Source: Hydnum rufescens UP504
Taxonomy: Eukaryota; Basidiomycota; Agaricomycetes; Cantharellales; Hydnaceae
NCBI GenBank assembly: GCA_014904985.1
Contig: MU129095.1
Location: 79,875-108,838 of the forward strand
Length of the DNA: 28,964 nucleotides
Direction: 5' to 3'
In this document: positions 1-8,986 of the stretch, in pieces
How positions within the stretch are numbered: position 1 is the stretch's first letter
Layout: each line of letters opens with the position of its first letter
The notes under the pieces: model-generated
The model's input: only the letters and a program-made list of their open reading frames with translations
Told to the model about the DNA's origin: nothing
Database searches by the model: none
Translations under genes and position numbers: made by a program

Positions 1-976
1 ATATGGACTTGAAATTAGACATGGGTCATGATCATATAATTAATAGCCATGTGCAAAAATCAGCATATTCTGTTTACTTCTAGACATTCAACTCCCTTTT
101 CAGGCAAAAAGAGAACAACAAGCTACCATGAATGTTAAGCACTTTAAATTACACCCAAATAGGTGGAATGGCTTATAATATTATAGCCCTGACTGTATCC
201 AAAAATGGAATTAATTGGATGTGTGGAAGTAGCTTAAATTGAGGGGGAGGGGGAGGAAGATCAAAAGTGAATTACATAAGATGTAGAGAAGGGTGGCTCT
301 GATATTACACCACTGAGTTAATACATATATGGGGAGTGTACATGCCAGATATCAGCCCAACTGGACTCCATTTAGGCAGTGTTCCACAGGCCTCCCCCTA
401 AACAACAATTTCCTCCCCAGAGCCTTCCATCCATGTAATTCCCCTGAAAATGCACACTTGGGTCATCCAAACACATCTATAGCATTCCTCAAAATTCAGA
501 TTTATGACTCCAGTGTTTAGAGTCTCCATAATATTTTCAAGTTTCACTGAGATACAGCCTCCAGTTGGGACACTTCCAGGGCTCCAATGACTCTGAATTC
601 TTGTAGGTCACACTTGCTCATCATTTGAGGCTCAGCTCCACATTTTCAGCCATTCTGAGCACTTTTGACATTTGTCACATGACCAAGATCTTCCCCTCCC
701 CCTGCTTCACTCAGTCATCCAATTTTTGTAGATATTGTTTCCATCTGCAGAATCTCTTCTCTTTGTGTATATATTAATTATTAAGTTTGTTGACTGACAT
801 TTTGCAAAGTGCTCATAAATGAGGCACTTGACATTGCTTGATGTCAAAATATTGTCAAATTGTAATTGCCGGTTGTCAAATTCAGCTTTTTGATCATCAC
901 TTGACATCAAACTTGATTTCAGCCATTTAGGCCTACCTAAGTCATCAATGTGTCCCTCCTTTTAAGGCCCCTCTAT
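1..976. other. AT-rich stretch without a recognisable gene
   Basis: No ORF here has a recognisable domain, and the short ORFs (for example 329-520 plus, 707-910 minus) have no protein-like character that I can defend. A purine run of G and A lies near 241-260. Nothing else structured was seen. Confidence 0.5.
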
Positions 977-1858
977 ATGGCTGACCAGGCTGTACTTGTC
1001 TTTGTTTTGGATTATGTCAAAAAGTCAAAGCCATCCAATTTGATGGCGGTGACACAGTCTCCATGCGATGGGCATGTTGGTGTTGAAGAAACCATGATTC
1101 CCAACCCACGACATGTTAAGTGGTTGATCCTGCTAATGAACCTTGTCAAGACTTGGGACATGGACTCGATAGAGCTACACTTACCTCATATAAGAGACTC
1201 CGATGTTGTATTCTTGAATCCATTGAGCAGTATCACCATCCACATACCTGTGGAGTTCCTCAAAGTCAAGAGAAAGGATGAGGCACAGGTTCTGCACAAG
1301 GAAACACCCACCTTACATGAATGGAAGCTTGAATGTTGGCATCCTAGACCCGAGTCCATCTGCAATCATGCAGATTCAACGTTATTGAGCCCTCATCCAT
1401 GTGATCAATGTGGCGATGTTGAAGAACTGAGCCCTGCTTGTCCCCAACATGCAAAGCCAATGAACCTGTTCAAAGATCTTAGTAGACTGGCAGAGAAGAG
1501 CCCAATGGCGACGTACTTACCTTTGTACAAGCAAACCCATATCAATCCCACAGACTCATCATTATCCGGATATGTCGAGTTGCCCCCATTGGTCGCTGTG
1601 ATCGTGTGCGAAGTGTTTGAAGACCCGGGAGTTATTCTGGAGAAAGAAGAACAGTGTGAGCTGCATGAAACCCAGACAAAAGAGTCCAGACATACCATCA
1701 ATGATGGTTGTGTGAGTTCCCAGTGCGCAGAGGCATATGTGCCGAGTCTGAAAGTCCTGATGCCCACAACATTTAAGGGATCCGGTGTGGAAGATAAAAA
1801 CATCCAGTATCAGAAAATGCGAAATCACACCACTCCCAGCCTTTGGACGATCACATGA
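977..1858 (+). CDS. Hypothetical protein, 293 codons, unknown function
   Basis: This is the longest open frame in the left 5 kb. It is open from about 950, and the first in-frame ATG is at 977, which I take as the start; it ends with TGA at 1856-1858. I do not recognise a family. The product is hydrophilic and acidic towards the C-terminus, with no signal peptide or membrane segment. One cysteine-rich patch in the middle (CDQCGDVEELSPACPQH) has C-x2-C and C-x2-H spacing that could bind zinc, but a single patch is weak evidence. A second strand-opposed ORF at 1405-1803 overlaps it and is treated as a shadow. The setting (repeats on its right, a MULE further on) makes a transposon-derived ORF or a chance ORF as likely as a host gene. 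A single exon of this length without stops in AT-rich DNA favours real coding potential, past or present. Confidence 0.35.
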   Translation: MADQAVLVFVLDYVKKSKPSNLMAVTQSPCDGHVGVEETMIPNPRHVKWLILLMNLVKTWDMDSIELHLPHIRDSDVVFLNPLSSITIHIPVEFLKVKRKDEAQVLHKETPTLHEWKLECWHPRPESICNHADSTLLSPHPCDQCGDVEELSPACPQHAKPMNLFKDLSRLAEKSPMATYLPLYKQTHINPTDSSLSGYVELPPLVAVIVCEVFEDPGVILEKEEQCELHETQTKESRHTINDGCVSSQCAEAYVPSLKVLMPTTFKGSGVEDKNIQYQKMRNHTTPSLWTIT

Positions 1859-1910
1859 CCAATTATGAAATTAATTACGGCTACATGCAGAAATTGAATT
1901 CATTCTATAA

Positions 1911-2330
1911 CTCCGTCAGTTTTGATCAGAGAGGTGCGCCCATATAACGCTTAGAAAGCTACAATTCACACCTTTCAAATGGTACCAAACACAAGTCGAA
2001 CGGACCAAAACTGCACTCTCCAGGCCAATTTTACTACCAAAATCCGGGATTTCCAGTAAAAAACGAATTTCTCCGTCAGTTCGCATTAAATCCTCTCGAA
2101 ACAACCGCGCCTAGAAAGATATAAAAAATCCGCATCCAATGGTACTGAGCGCGCAAAGAACAGATCAAAACTGAACTCTACAGAATGATATTACTATCAG
2201 AATCAACACCCATCAGTAAAAAATGAATTTCTCTGTCAGTTTACATCAGATCTGCTCGGAACCACTGCGCCCAGAAAGCTGTTAAAAATCCGCATCTAAT
2301 GATACCAAGAGTGTCTATTATGGATGCAAA
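1911..2330. repeat. 160-base tandem repeat, array 1 (about 3 degenerate units)
   Basis: The landmark CTCCGTCAGT (or CTCTGTCAGT) recurs at 1911, 2071 and 2231, exactly 160 bases apart. Each unit continues with a GATC-like stretch, then a CGCCTAGAAAGCT-like block, then ATCCGCATCCAATGGTACC-like sequence, then AACTGAACTCT-like sequence. Units have diverged by substitutions and small indels. The same family recurs at 4394-4690. It is most like a satellite or a terminal-repeat module of a transposon. No coding role is seen. Confidence 0.75.
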
Positions 2331-2532
2331 CTGCTGTTTCTGCATCAAATCCCATCCCATGCACTTGTCCCCATTATCAACCAACAACAAAACACCTTAA
2401 CCATTGGACTATGCTCAAATTAATCTCCAAAACCTGGAGATATCCTTTCATTTCACCTCCAGAATGCTCCACATGGTCAGTAACCACATGCTCCAAGCAT
2501 TCCACATGCTCAGCAAATTGGTGACATCACCC

Positions 2533-2634
2533 CTCCTCATGATTCCTTTTGTTCTCCTTATGAATGACATCACTATGACATCACTCCTCATGATTCCTTT
2601 TGTTCTCCTTATGCATGACTCAGCTATGACCGCA
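2533..2634. repeat. 51-base tandem repeat, 2 units
   Basis: CTCCTCATGATTCC starts at 2533 and again at 2584. The first ~30 bases of the two units are identical and the rest is diverged. Because 51 is a multiple of three, the repeat keeps an overlapping short ORF open, which explains a repeated LLMIPFVLLM peptide there; I do not regard that as a gene. Confidence 0.8.
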
Positions 2635-2738
2635 TTATTACATCATCTTGTTATTTTTCTTTTGTTCTCACCTATGACTCACATATGACTCACCCATGGG
2701 GGAGTCATATTTCTTAAACACAGCCACCTTCAGAAAGG

Positions 2739-2746
2739 TATAAAAG
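2739..2746 (+). promoter_or_regulatory. Possible TATA box (TATAAAAG)
   Basis: TATAAAAG lies in a context that resembles a core promoter: a GGGGGAGTCATATTTC stretch upstream and a C/A-rich region downstream. No convincing gene follows within several hundred bases, so it may be the promoter of a retroelement terminal repeat or a chance match. Confidence 0.25.
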
Positions 2747-3152
2747 CTGGTAGATTTCCTGTAACCCCACACAATAATCTCCTCTCTGGAAATCATCACT
2801 GTCAACCACTGTCAACTTTTCTGCTTGTCTCTAAAGAACAGTCTATCTATAAGCCATCTGGAGCTAAGTCATCTTCAAGGTTCTTGAGACAAAGCCACTG
2901 GTAGCCCTCTACACAAATCACTAAAGCCAAGGATAGTTGCAGGACCTAAGGTTAGAGTTGCTGGACATCCAAGGAAAAGTAAGCATAATGAAATATGTAT
3001 CAGGTTTTGAAGAAAGAAGAAAGAAACACACTAACAAGACTAACCAAGCATTGACCAGTCTATAACCCACAGATATCTGCATTTTGACCAGGAGAATGTA
3101 AACAAGTATACACAAATATCAGTAAACAGACCAATGCAACACGAACAATGTG

Positions 3153-3243
3153 TAAGCCTTCCCACAAGCATCCCAGACATATAAGCCTTTCCATAAGCAT
3201 CCCACACGATGTATAAGCCTTTCTATAAGCATCCCAAACGATA
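3153..3243. repeat. About 30-base tandem repeat, 3 units
   Basis: TAAGCCTT(T/C) starts at 3153, 3182 and 3214. Each copy is followed by C-ATAAGCATCCCA-like sequence and then a short ACGAT-like tail. Spacings are 29 and 32 bases. The units are imperfect and no function is apparent. Confidence 0.75.
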
Positions 3244-3473
3244 TATCATTGACTACAGCTAGTCCATATCCCTTCCTATTCTCCACTGAACACCATACAC
3301 ATCTTGCAGAGTGTGATCAACCATTGAAGCAAACCAGCCCAACGAATAACAACAGAAATACAGTCTCCCATCTACACACTGGCTGAACCAGATTTTGATT
3401 TGACAGTCATCGGAGCTCCCAACCCTTCTTCTATACCGGTGCTTTGAATACCCAATGATGGCATACCGTAGTC

Positions 3474-3847
3474 ATGCCACATATCTTGAAGAATGTCCTA
3501 TTGGCAACTCCCAATACAAGATCCTTGTTAGATGGTCATCTACTGGCGATGAAAGACTTGGCCATACTTACCTTTGCTTTGCATCATGTCGATGGGATGG
3601 ATCCACAATCTACCCTCCTTGTGAGTGACATATACAACATGTTTTGCTGTTGGAACTTGATCTTGCCCCACACCATGCACAGCCGTTTAAAACCAAGATC
3701 CATGGGTTTCATATACAAGGCAGAAGAGATCTTGATCGCGACCTTGCAATCTGGATCGAAGCACAAGACCAAGCAGACAATGACAACGAGGCATCATGTG
3801 GAATTGGCAAGTTCCCGAACATGAACACGCTGTCACACCGTAATTAG
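3474..3847 (+). pseudogene. Possible decayed ORF, unknown function
   Basis: An ATG at 3474 opens a 116-codon frame. Its first ~60 residues look protein-like. After about 3640 an overlapping frame (3644-3847) looks more coding: it is charged, with RRDLDRDLAIWIEAQ. This suggests one frameshift or a missed intron near 3640. I do not recognise a family. The location between two arrays of the 160-base repeat suggests transposon remains. Chance ORFs cannot be excluded. Confidence 0.2.
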
Positions 3848-4393
3848 TCATGTCACGGCGCTTCGCACAATGAAATTAAATGCTTTTTGACCTGTTGCAA
3901 GGGACCATGACTTAGCTGAGGCCTAATATGTTGGAGGGACAAATCCCTACTACATGCAAACCTCATCTGAGGATGATCTTTCAATTAAATGAACTAATTT
4001 CCATGTCAATCCAGACATCAAGTCCCACACCATCATTCATTTGAGAACAAGCCCAAATGCCATATGTCTAAAACCCACAAATCTGTGCCATTCCTTTATT
4101 TGCACATGAGCCAATTTATTGCATAACTGTGGCACTTCAACAGGCCACCCTAAATTCCACTTCTTTATGCCATGTCTCAATGTGGCAATAGCAATTCAAC
4201 TTGCTTGCTTTGTTTGACCTTGGAATACTCTCTCACTCCTGATACATGCTTCCTGTTGCCTCAAGGGTGGCTCTAACAAATTGTGATTATGTAACACAAT
4301 GGATTACACACCCAGGCCTTGATTCTGACTTGTGGACCTGTCACATGATAAATAGGGCTAATGCGGTGCTCTCAAAGAGTAAACATGGAATAT
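3848..4393. other. Gene-free stretch before repeat array 2
   Basis: No recognisable gene. From about 4337 (CACATGATAAATAG...) there is weak similarity to the ~55 bases upstream of array 1 (from about 1850), so the repeated module may start before the first landmark in both places. Confidence 0.4.
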
Positions 4394-4690
4394 CTCTCTC
4401 AGTTTTGATCGGATCGACTTGGCAAGATGGCTCTCAGAAAGCTACGATTCACACCTTTCCAACGATACCAAACACGAGCCGAACGAATTAAAACTGAACT
4501 TCCCAGGTCGATTTTACTATGTGTTTTATATTTCCCTTCAGTATTTTTTTGAATTTCTCCATCAGTTTTGATCCAATTCGTTCACGACAAGCACGCCTAG
4601 AACACTGTTGACAGTCCGCATCCAACGGTACCAAGGGAAAAACGATCCGATAAGAACTCGGCTCTCTACAATTTATCTCCCCCATGTCTC
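4394..4690. repeat. 160-base tandem repeat, array 2 (about 2 units)
   Basis: The same landmark as array 1 appears as CTCTCTCAGT at 4394 and CTCCATCAGT at 4557, 163 bases apart. The first unit matches array 1's first unit closely (AGAAAGCTAC-ATTCACACCTTTC, then ATACCAAACAC, then AACTGAACT, then GATTTTACTA). The second matches its second and third units (CGCCTAG, TCCGCATCCAACGGTACC). A third partial landmark, CTCCTTCAGTTTTGA, lies near 4875. Unit order is the same in both arrays, so a larger module was duplicated. Confidence 0.75.
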
Positions 4691-5419
4691 ATTCCATTAT
4701 TGCCTCCGCTTTTTTTGATTATTAATGGCAATTATTCTCTGCCCCTCTTATATCTGGCCAAGGGTACATCTAGGACGACCAGTTCCACCATTCCCCAAGG
4801 GATTCTGTTCAGTAGGAGAGGAAGAATAGCTTGGTTAAGCCATATTCCCCTATTCTGACTTGATTTTGGAATATCTCCTTCAGTTTTGAAGCTTTTGACT
4901 TGATTTCTTTTTCATCATTTTCACCTTAACCCCACCTTTCTGTCGGTTACCATAGCATTTTTCTGTGATGTATATTAGGTGCAGGAGATGTGAATTTCTA
5001 TAGTTTTTCCCCCTCCCCAGTTATGAGGCACTGATGTATTGCCACTGGTTCCTTGGGTAAATTCCACCAAGACTACTACACTTTGTCTAGGGCCTCAAGA
5101 GGAGAGCCTTAGGGTGTGGTTTTGTGACCCATATTCATTCTTTGTTCTATTGCTTGAGCAGGTGTTGCTTACAGCTTTAGATTTCTATCCAAAAAGACCT
5201 TCCTTCCTTTGAGCCTTAACATTTGGATTGATCCAGTGGTCCCCTCTTTTTGTTCTCGATTCCATATCGTGGACTGTGGCTGGATTCCTCCCTTCGTTTC
5301 CTGCTTACAGTGTCGCCATGGATGCCAGGAATATGGTAAATGGGAGTTGTGTGATGCTGGTGAAGGTTGTAGAAAAATTGAAGACTGTGTTTATTGGTGC
5401 TGAGTAATACATTGGTGTG
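4691..5419. other. Gene-free stretch 3' of the MULE transposase
   Basis: No recognisable gene. The short ORFs here (5209-5403 plus and the 5305-5586 minus frame) are shadows of the transposase end or chance. One terminal inverted repeat of the MULE could lie here, but I could not match one by eye. Confidence 0.4.
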
Positions 5420-7279
5420 TCACACAAGATGCTTACACACAAGGAAGTGGCTGACCAAGTACAATGGACAGCTACAGGTCCAATCCACAATTGACATGTG
5501 ATACTGGCCAGCCTCCCACTCTGCTTCCTCACACAGCCAGCTGAGATGTTCAGATCACCATGCTTTGGATTTTTGTATGTTCCCAATTATTAATTGTTCC
5601 TTTTCGGTACGGTGAGCCTCATCTGATTTTGAATAGTCTGCCCATATCTTCTTTAGATTGGCCTGCCATGGTGCAAGCTGTTTTGGTTGCCCAATTTGCC
5701 ACCAGTCGAGGTGGTAATCAAGCTTGTTATTGACAATGGGAATGACTTGTGTCATGATGAGATGGATAAGAAGGTCAAGACAAGGTTGATTGAATGTGTG
5801 GAGTGTTGAATGCTTAAGTTTATTCCAGAAGCCCTCAATGATCATAGTTGTGTGCAAGACAGATATAGTATCAGCAGCTGAACATGCCCGTAATGGCCAC
5901 TTATCTGGACAATACCAGCAATTCCAAAGGTATGCCCACACCTGTGAAAGCCCATTCTCCTGACAATACAGATACATATTCTTCACTGCTCCCTCATGAA
6001 TCTTGGCTGCAGTGAGTCTCATATTCTGATTGTCATTTAGTGGAATCAGTGGATGCTGGCAAGCATGGTGATGGAATTTTTCAATGATAACTTGGCAGTA
6101 CTCTTTAGGGAAGAAAGTGGATGACTCGATCTTGATTCTAGGGGTTGGTGGTGCTGGCCATATGGGGAGACATTTTCTGCTGTGTAGAACCAAGATAATT
6201 GGACATCAGCATTACTGTAGGACAATCTAATAGTTAGGGGAAAGAAAATAAGGCCCCACCCCCCAGATTCCTTGATTTTGTATCATATACCTTCTTATCA
6301 TCTTCATCAGTTTGTGTCATTGGTCAGACTCTTCTGCTGTTAAGGTCAAGCTTGGCATCATTCCCTATGGCATGGACCCCTGGAGCCCATGCCAGATCTA
6401 TGAAGTCAAACACACAATGAGCTTCTTGTGGGCTGTAAAGAGCCAGTGGGCAATTCTCTGCCAGCCACTCTTCAACACAAGTTAGGGCATGCCAAAACCA
6501 GCACATGTGCTTTGTGTTCAGAAAAACAGTATGCATTGCCTTGATTTCACTTGACTCCTTGTCTGAGAGTGTAAACCTGACATTAGGACACCTTTCAGCA
6601 AAGTACTTGAGGTAATCCCCCAATATGCGCTCTTTGGCACCAGGGGTCACAGTACCATCAGTAGAAACATGCAAGAAAAACCCAAGAGGAATTCCCTGTC
6701 CATTTGCTTCACCCATTATAGCAGAAACCTCATAACCCACAGCATTTGTATTGACTATACTTAGTGTTGTTAGTTTGATATTTGCATGCTTCATAACCAC
6801 TCACAAGTTCCATCCAGAGCAATTTCAACCACATGCTCACCCCAATTATCAACTGGATATTTCAGTGTGAAAGCAATCACACTAACCCCTGGTTCATCTT
6901 GAATGGGGATAACTTCAACTTCTTTCCCATTCCTCTCCTTGAGATAGATTTTTCCCAACTTTACTTGGTCATTATCACATCACCAAGAATTTTGATTAAT
7001 CCTAACCCATTCAGAGTAGACCTGGGCATGTGTAAACTCTGCTCCCACCTTGGACTGCATAATTTCCTTCCAAATCTAAACTGGAATGCTCAGAAAAGCC
7101 AATGTCATCCAAGATAATCCTTCTCTCACCTTTTGGGGCACAGAATTCTTGCAATTCCTAATCAGGTCCTTGACCATATCAGTTAAGGATATTTTACAAT
7201 ATGGAATGTGATGCACATCATGTGCCAAAGTTAAGCATACTATGTCCGGGTGTGAATCATGTATACAGTCTTTGACCAG
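5420..7279 (-). pseudogene. Mutator-like (MULE) transposase, decayed
   Basis: Cut-and-paste DNA transposase of the MULE superfamily, read on the minus strand. In order: an N-terminal region with AHDVHHIPY (about 7190-7270); a linker; the start of the DDE catalytic core with LDGT, where the D is the first catalytic aspartate; GYEVSAIMGEANGQGIPLGF; LSDKE (second D), followed by the helix MCWFWHALTCVEEWLAEN; then EGAVKNMYLYC and a FWNKLKHSTLHTF block. The C-terminus has a SWIM zinc motif CxCx10CxH (CSC at 5469-5477, CKH at 5429-5437). A 50-base intron (6755-6804) must be removed to join LDGT to NTNAVGYE. In-frame stops occur near 7090, near 6990, at 5555-5557 and at 5420-5422. The frame is also interrupted between about 6323 and 6205, where an intron or a frameshift is needed. 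The copy is therefore almost certainly inactive. The family assignment is strong; the exact 5' end is not known. Confidence 0.85.
6755..6804 (-). other. Spliceosomal intron in the MULE transposase gene
   Basis: On the minus strand the intron starts GTGAGT at 6804, contains a CTAAC branch-point match, and ends TATAG at 6755. Removing it restores the frame across the first catalytic motif and gives LDGTFNTNAVGYE, the spacing expected in fungal MULE transposases. At 50 bases it is typical of basidiomycete introns. Confidence 0.8.
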
Positions 7280-8417
7280 TCACTGAATCAAATTTCCCAG
7301 AACCTTGCCACTGCCAGCACAATATTGTTTTTTGGTTGTTTTTGTCTACTATCTAGTAGGAGGATATCCCATCTACCCATGTATACAATTTCAGAGCAGT
7401 CTGAACAATACTGTACTATTTCAACCAACTGTTCAGTCATGTGTCACACAGCTGTGTGAACTGAACTGGAAATCCATGGTTGTCACACATCACAGGGGGC
7501 CATGAACTGGCTTCCAAACTATGTCACAGATGAGACAAGATACTGGGAAATTACCCTACAGAATGAAGGCAGAGGCCCTGCAAGAGTGTCTGAGCTCTTT
7601 AGGGGGCAATCCAAATGCAGAAAAATGTACTAATAGGAACCATAGTGCTGCTCAATTCCACCACCTCATATCATACATTAGATCCTGGATCTTCTTTTTC
7701 CTGTGGCCTTGCCCCTCCTCACTAACTTCAGATTGCCGAGGGAGACTTGGGAGAGTGGCAGATTGTTCAAATGCACCATCTGCATCAATATCCTCCACAA
7801 CAGTCTTCCTGGAAACGAGACCCCCATTCTCTTCATAAATTCCTCCACCTACTATTATTGATCTGATGCAACTAAAACCAGTGTCCAATCAGCATCCAGG
7901 AAGCTGGACTGGCCCTCTGTAGGCTGAACCGGGGACCTCCATGAACTGAACTGACATGTGTCATATGTCACAGAGACCAATGAACTGTCCTCAGCTTGAA
8001 TTATGTAATTGTGTCACAAGTCACATGCATGGTGCCTGAACAGTTGGTCGAAATAGTACAGTATTGGGGGAGATGTTATGTTGCACCATTTTGATGTTTG
8101 TTTTATAACTCAACCAGTCACTGAAGCACTTTTCCTGGAGTGATTGGATGAGGCTGTTTTTTATTGTGTCTATTGGCATGTAATTAAAATGTGATTCCAT
8201 GCATATTCCAATGCTTTTTGAAGTATTCTAAGCCCTGTAGTTCATATCTGAAGTGGTGAGAGTCCCACTGGGTCTCCAATTTGCTTCCGCAGCCCCTCCC
8301 GGTGATGCAGAGAGCAGTTGACTAGAGCCCACAATCAAGCTGCTACAACTTGAAATGGTGGAGATAATTGAGGTGATTCAGTGACTGGTAGAGTTCAGTG
8401 ACTGGTCAAAGACTGTA
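7264..8417. repeat. Nested inverted repeat overlapping the MULE 5' end
   Basis: TACAGTCTTTGACCAGTCAC (the first 20 bases of a 24-base arm at 7264-7287) is perfectly inverted at 8394-8417. A second pair, 31 bases at 7406-7436 and 8036-8066, is inverted with one mismatch. Spacing between the two pairs is 118 bases on the left and 327 on the right, so indels separate them. The left arm lies in or next to the N-terminal coding region of the transposase. This is either an inverted partial duplication of the MULE 5' end or the terminal inverted repeats of a small non-autonomous element. The interior holds only a 78-residue acidic minus-strand ORF (7652-7888) of unknown meaning. Confidence 0.7.
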
Positions 8418-8651
8418 GTAAGCCAAAGCATACCATTACAATTAAACTGATCCATACACCAGTGGTCCCAATGAAGCTCTGGATTTGAATTTAGCACCTT
8501 CTTCTTTTGAATACCCTCAGCTTGGGCACAATTATATACAAAGGTGTTGGAATCAAAGGTGGAAATGACATGACTGTGATAACTGAATGGGATTTATTAG
8601 TAGTATTATGCACAGTCATCAGTTATGCCAGATAAGCTGAATATGCACAAA

Positions 8652-8730
8652 CTGGAATTCCAGCTTGATAGGGGGTTCGACAGGGATTAGGATTGTAGCA
8701 ATCCACGCTGGAATTCACGTTCGATATGGG
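8652..8730. repeat. Imperfect ~23-base direct repeat at the element boundary
   Basis: CTGGAATTCCAGCTTGATAG at 8652 is followed at 8708 by CTGGAATTCACGTTCGATAT. The first copy contains the palindrome CTGGAATTCCAG. The pair sits where base composition changes, so it could mark the terminus of the retroelement, but no partner at the other end was found. Confidence 0.4.
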
Positions 8731-8872
8731 TGGAAGTTGCCGAAGCGGTCTGAGATTACGTGATCAATCGCATTCCAAGGGTGGAATGGAGAAAGGGAGC
8801 TAGCAGGTAGCTGCAGCCCCCTTACTCTGGGAACCGCTAAGGCAACTTTGGAGCGCACGAGAAACTAAGAGG

Positions 8873-8916
8873 CAAGACTATGCCACCCACCACCCGGGAG
8901 GGCCGCCATAGTCTTG
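8873..8916. repeat. Stem-loop with 10-base arms 3' of the recombinase ORF
   Basis: CAAGACTATG (8873-8882) and CATAGTCTTG (8907-8916) are perfect inverted arms around a 24-base GC-rich loop. On the minus strand it lies about 70 bases past the recombinase stop codon, so it would be in the 3' untranslated or terminal region of the element. Confidence 0.5.
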
Positions 8917-8986
8917 ACATGAAGGCTGAGTGGCAGGGCTATCACCCCCATGCGGGAATCACGGGTGAGATAGGAAGGAAGGAGAA

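Larger units (their letters stand above)
2331..3473. other. Gene-free stretch with short tandem repeats and a TATA box
   Basis: No recognisable gene. It contains the 51-base and ~30-base tandem repeats and the TATA box listed separately. Overlapping short ORFs at 2324-2688 translate the 51-base repeat and look hydrophobic only because of it. Confidence 0.5.
8418..8986. other. Junction between the AT-rich MULE region and the retroelement 3' end
   Basis: No gene. Up to about 8650 the sequence is AT-rich like the left half; after about 8690 it is visibly more GC-rich. The right part should contain the 3' untranslated and terminal region of the recombinase retroelement, whose recombinase stop codon is at 8987-8989. 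The expected split direct repeats of Ngaro-type elements were not found by eye. Confidence 0.45.

Noticed and set aside
2404..2688. A hydrophobic 94-residue ORF as a membrane protein
   Set aside because: It has no ATG-supported context, and its hydrophobic blocks are the direct translation of a 51-base tandem repeat.
3153..3243. A CRISPR-like array
   Set aside because: There are three near-contiguous imperfect repeats without spacers, in a eukaryotic-looking sequence.
1850..4690. A complete LTR retrotransposon with the 160-base arrays as LTRs
   Set aside because: No gag, protease, RT or integrase motif lies between the arrays, and no TG...CA ends or target-site duplications were seen. Kept only as a hypothesis under the repeat finding.
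7652..7888. The acidic 78-residue minus-strand ORF as the MULE N-terminus
   Set aside because: It is separated from the transposase frame by about 370 bases with stops, and no conserved motif links it to the family.
8730..8790. tRNA-like A box (GTTGCCGAAGCGGTC), suggesting a tRNA gene or SINE
   Set aside because: It mismatches the A-box consensus at several positions. The only B-box-like sequence (GGTTCGA near 8675) lies upstream instead of downstream, and no cloverleaf could be formed.
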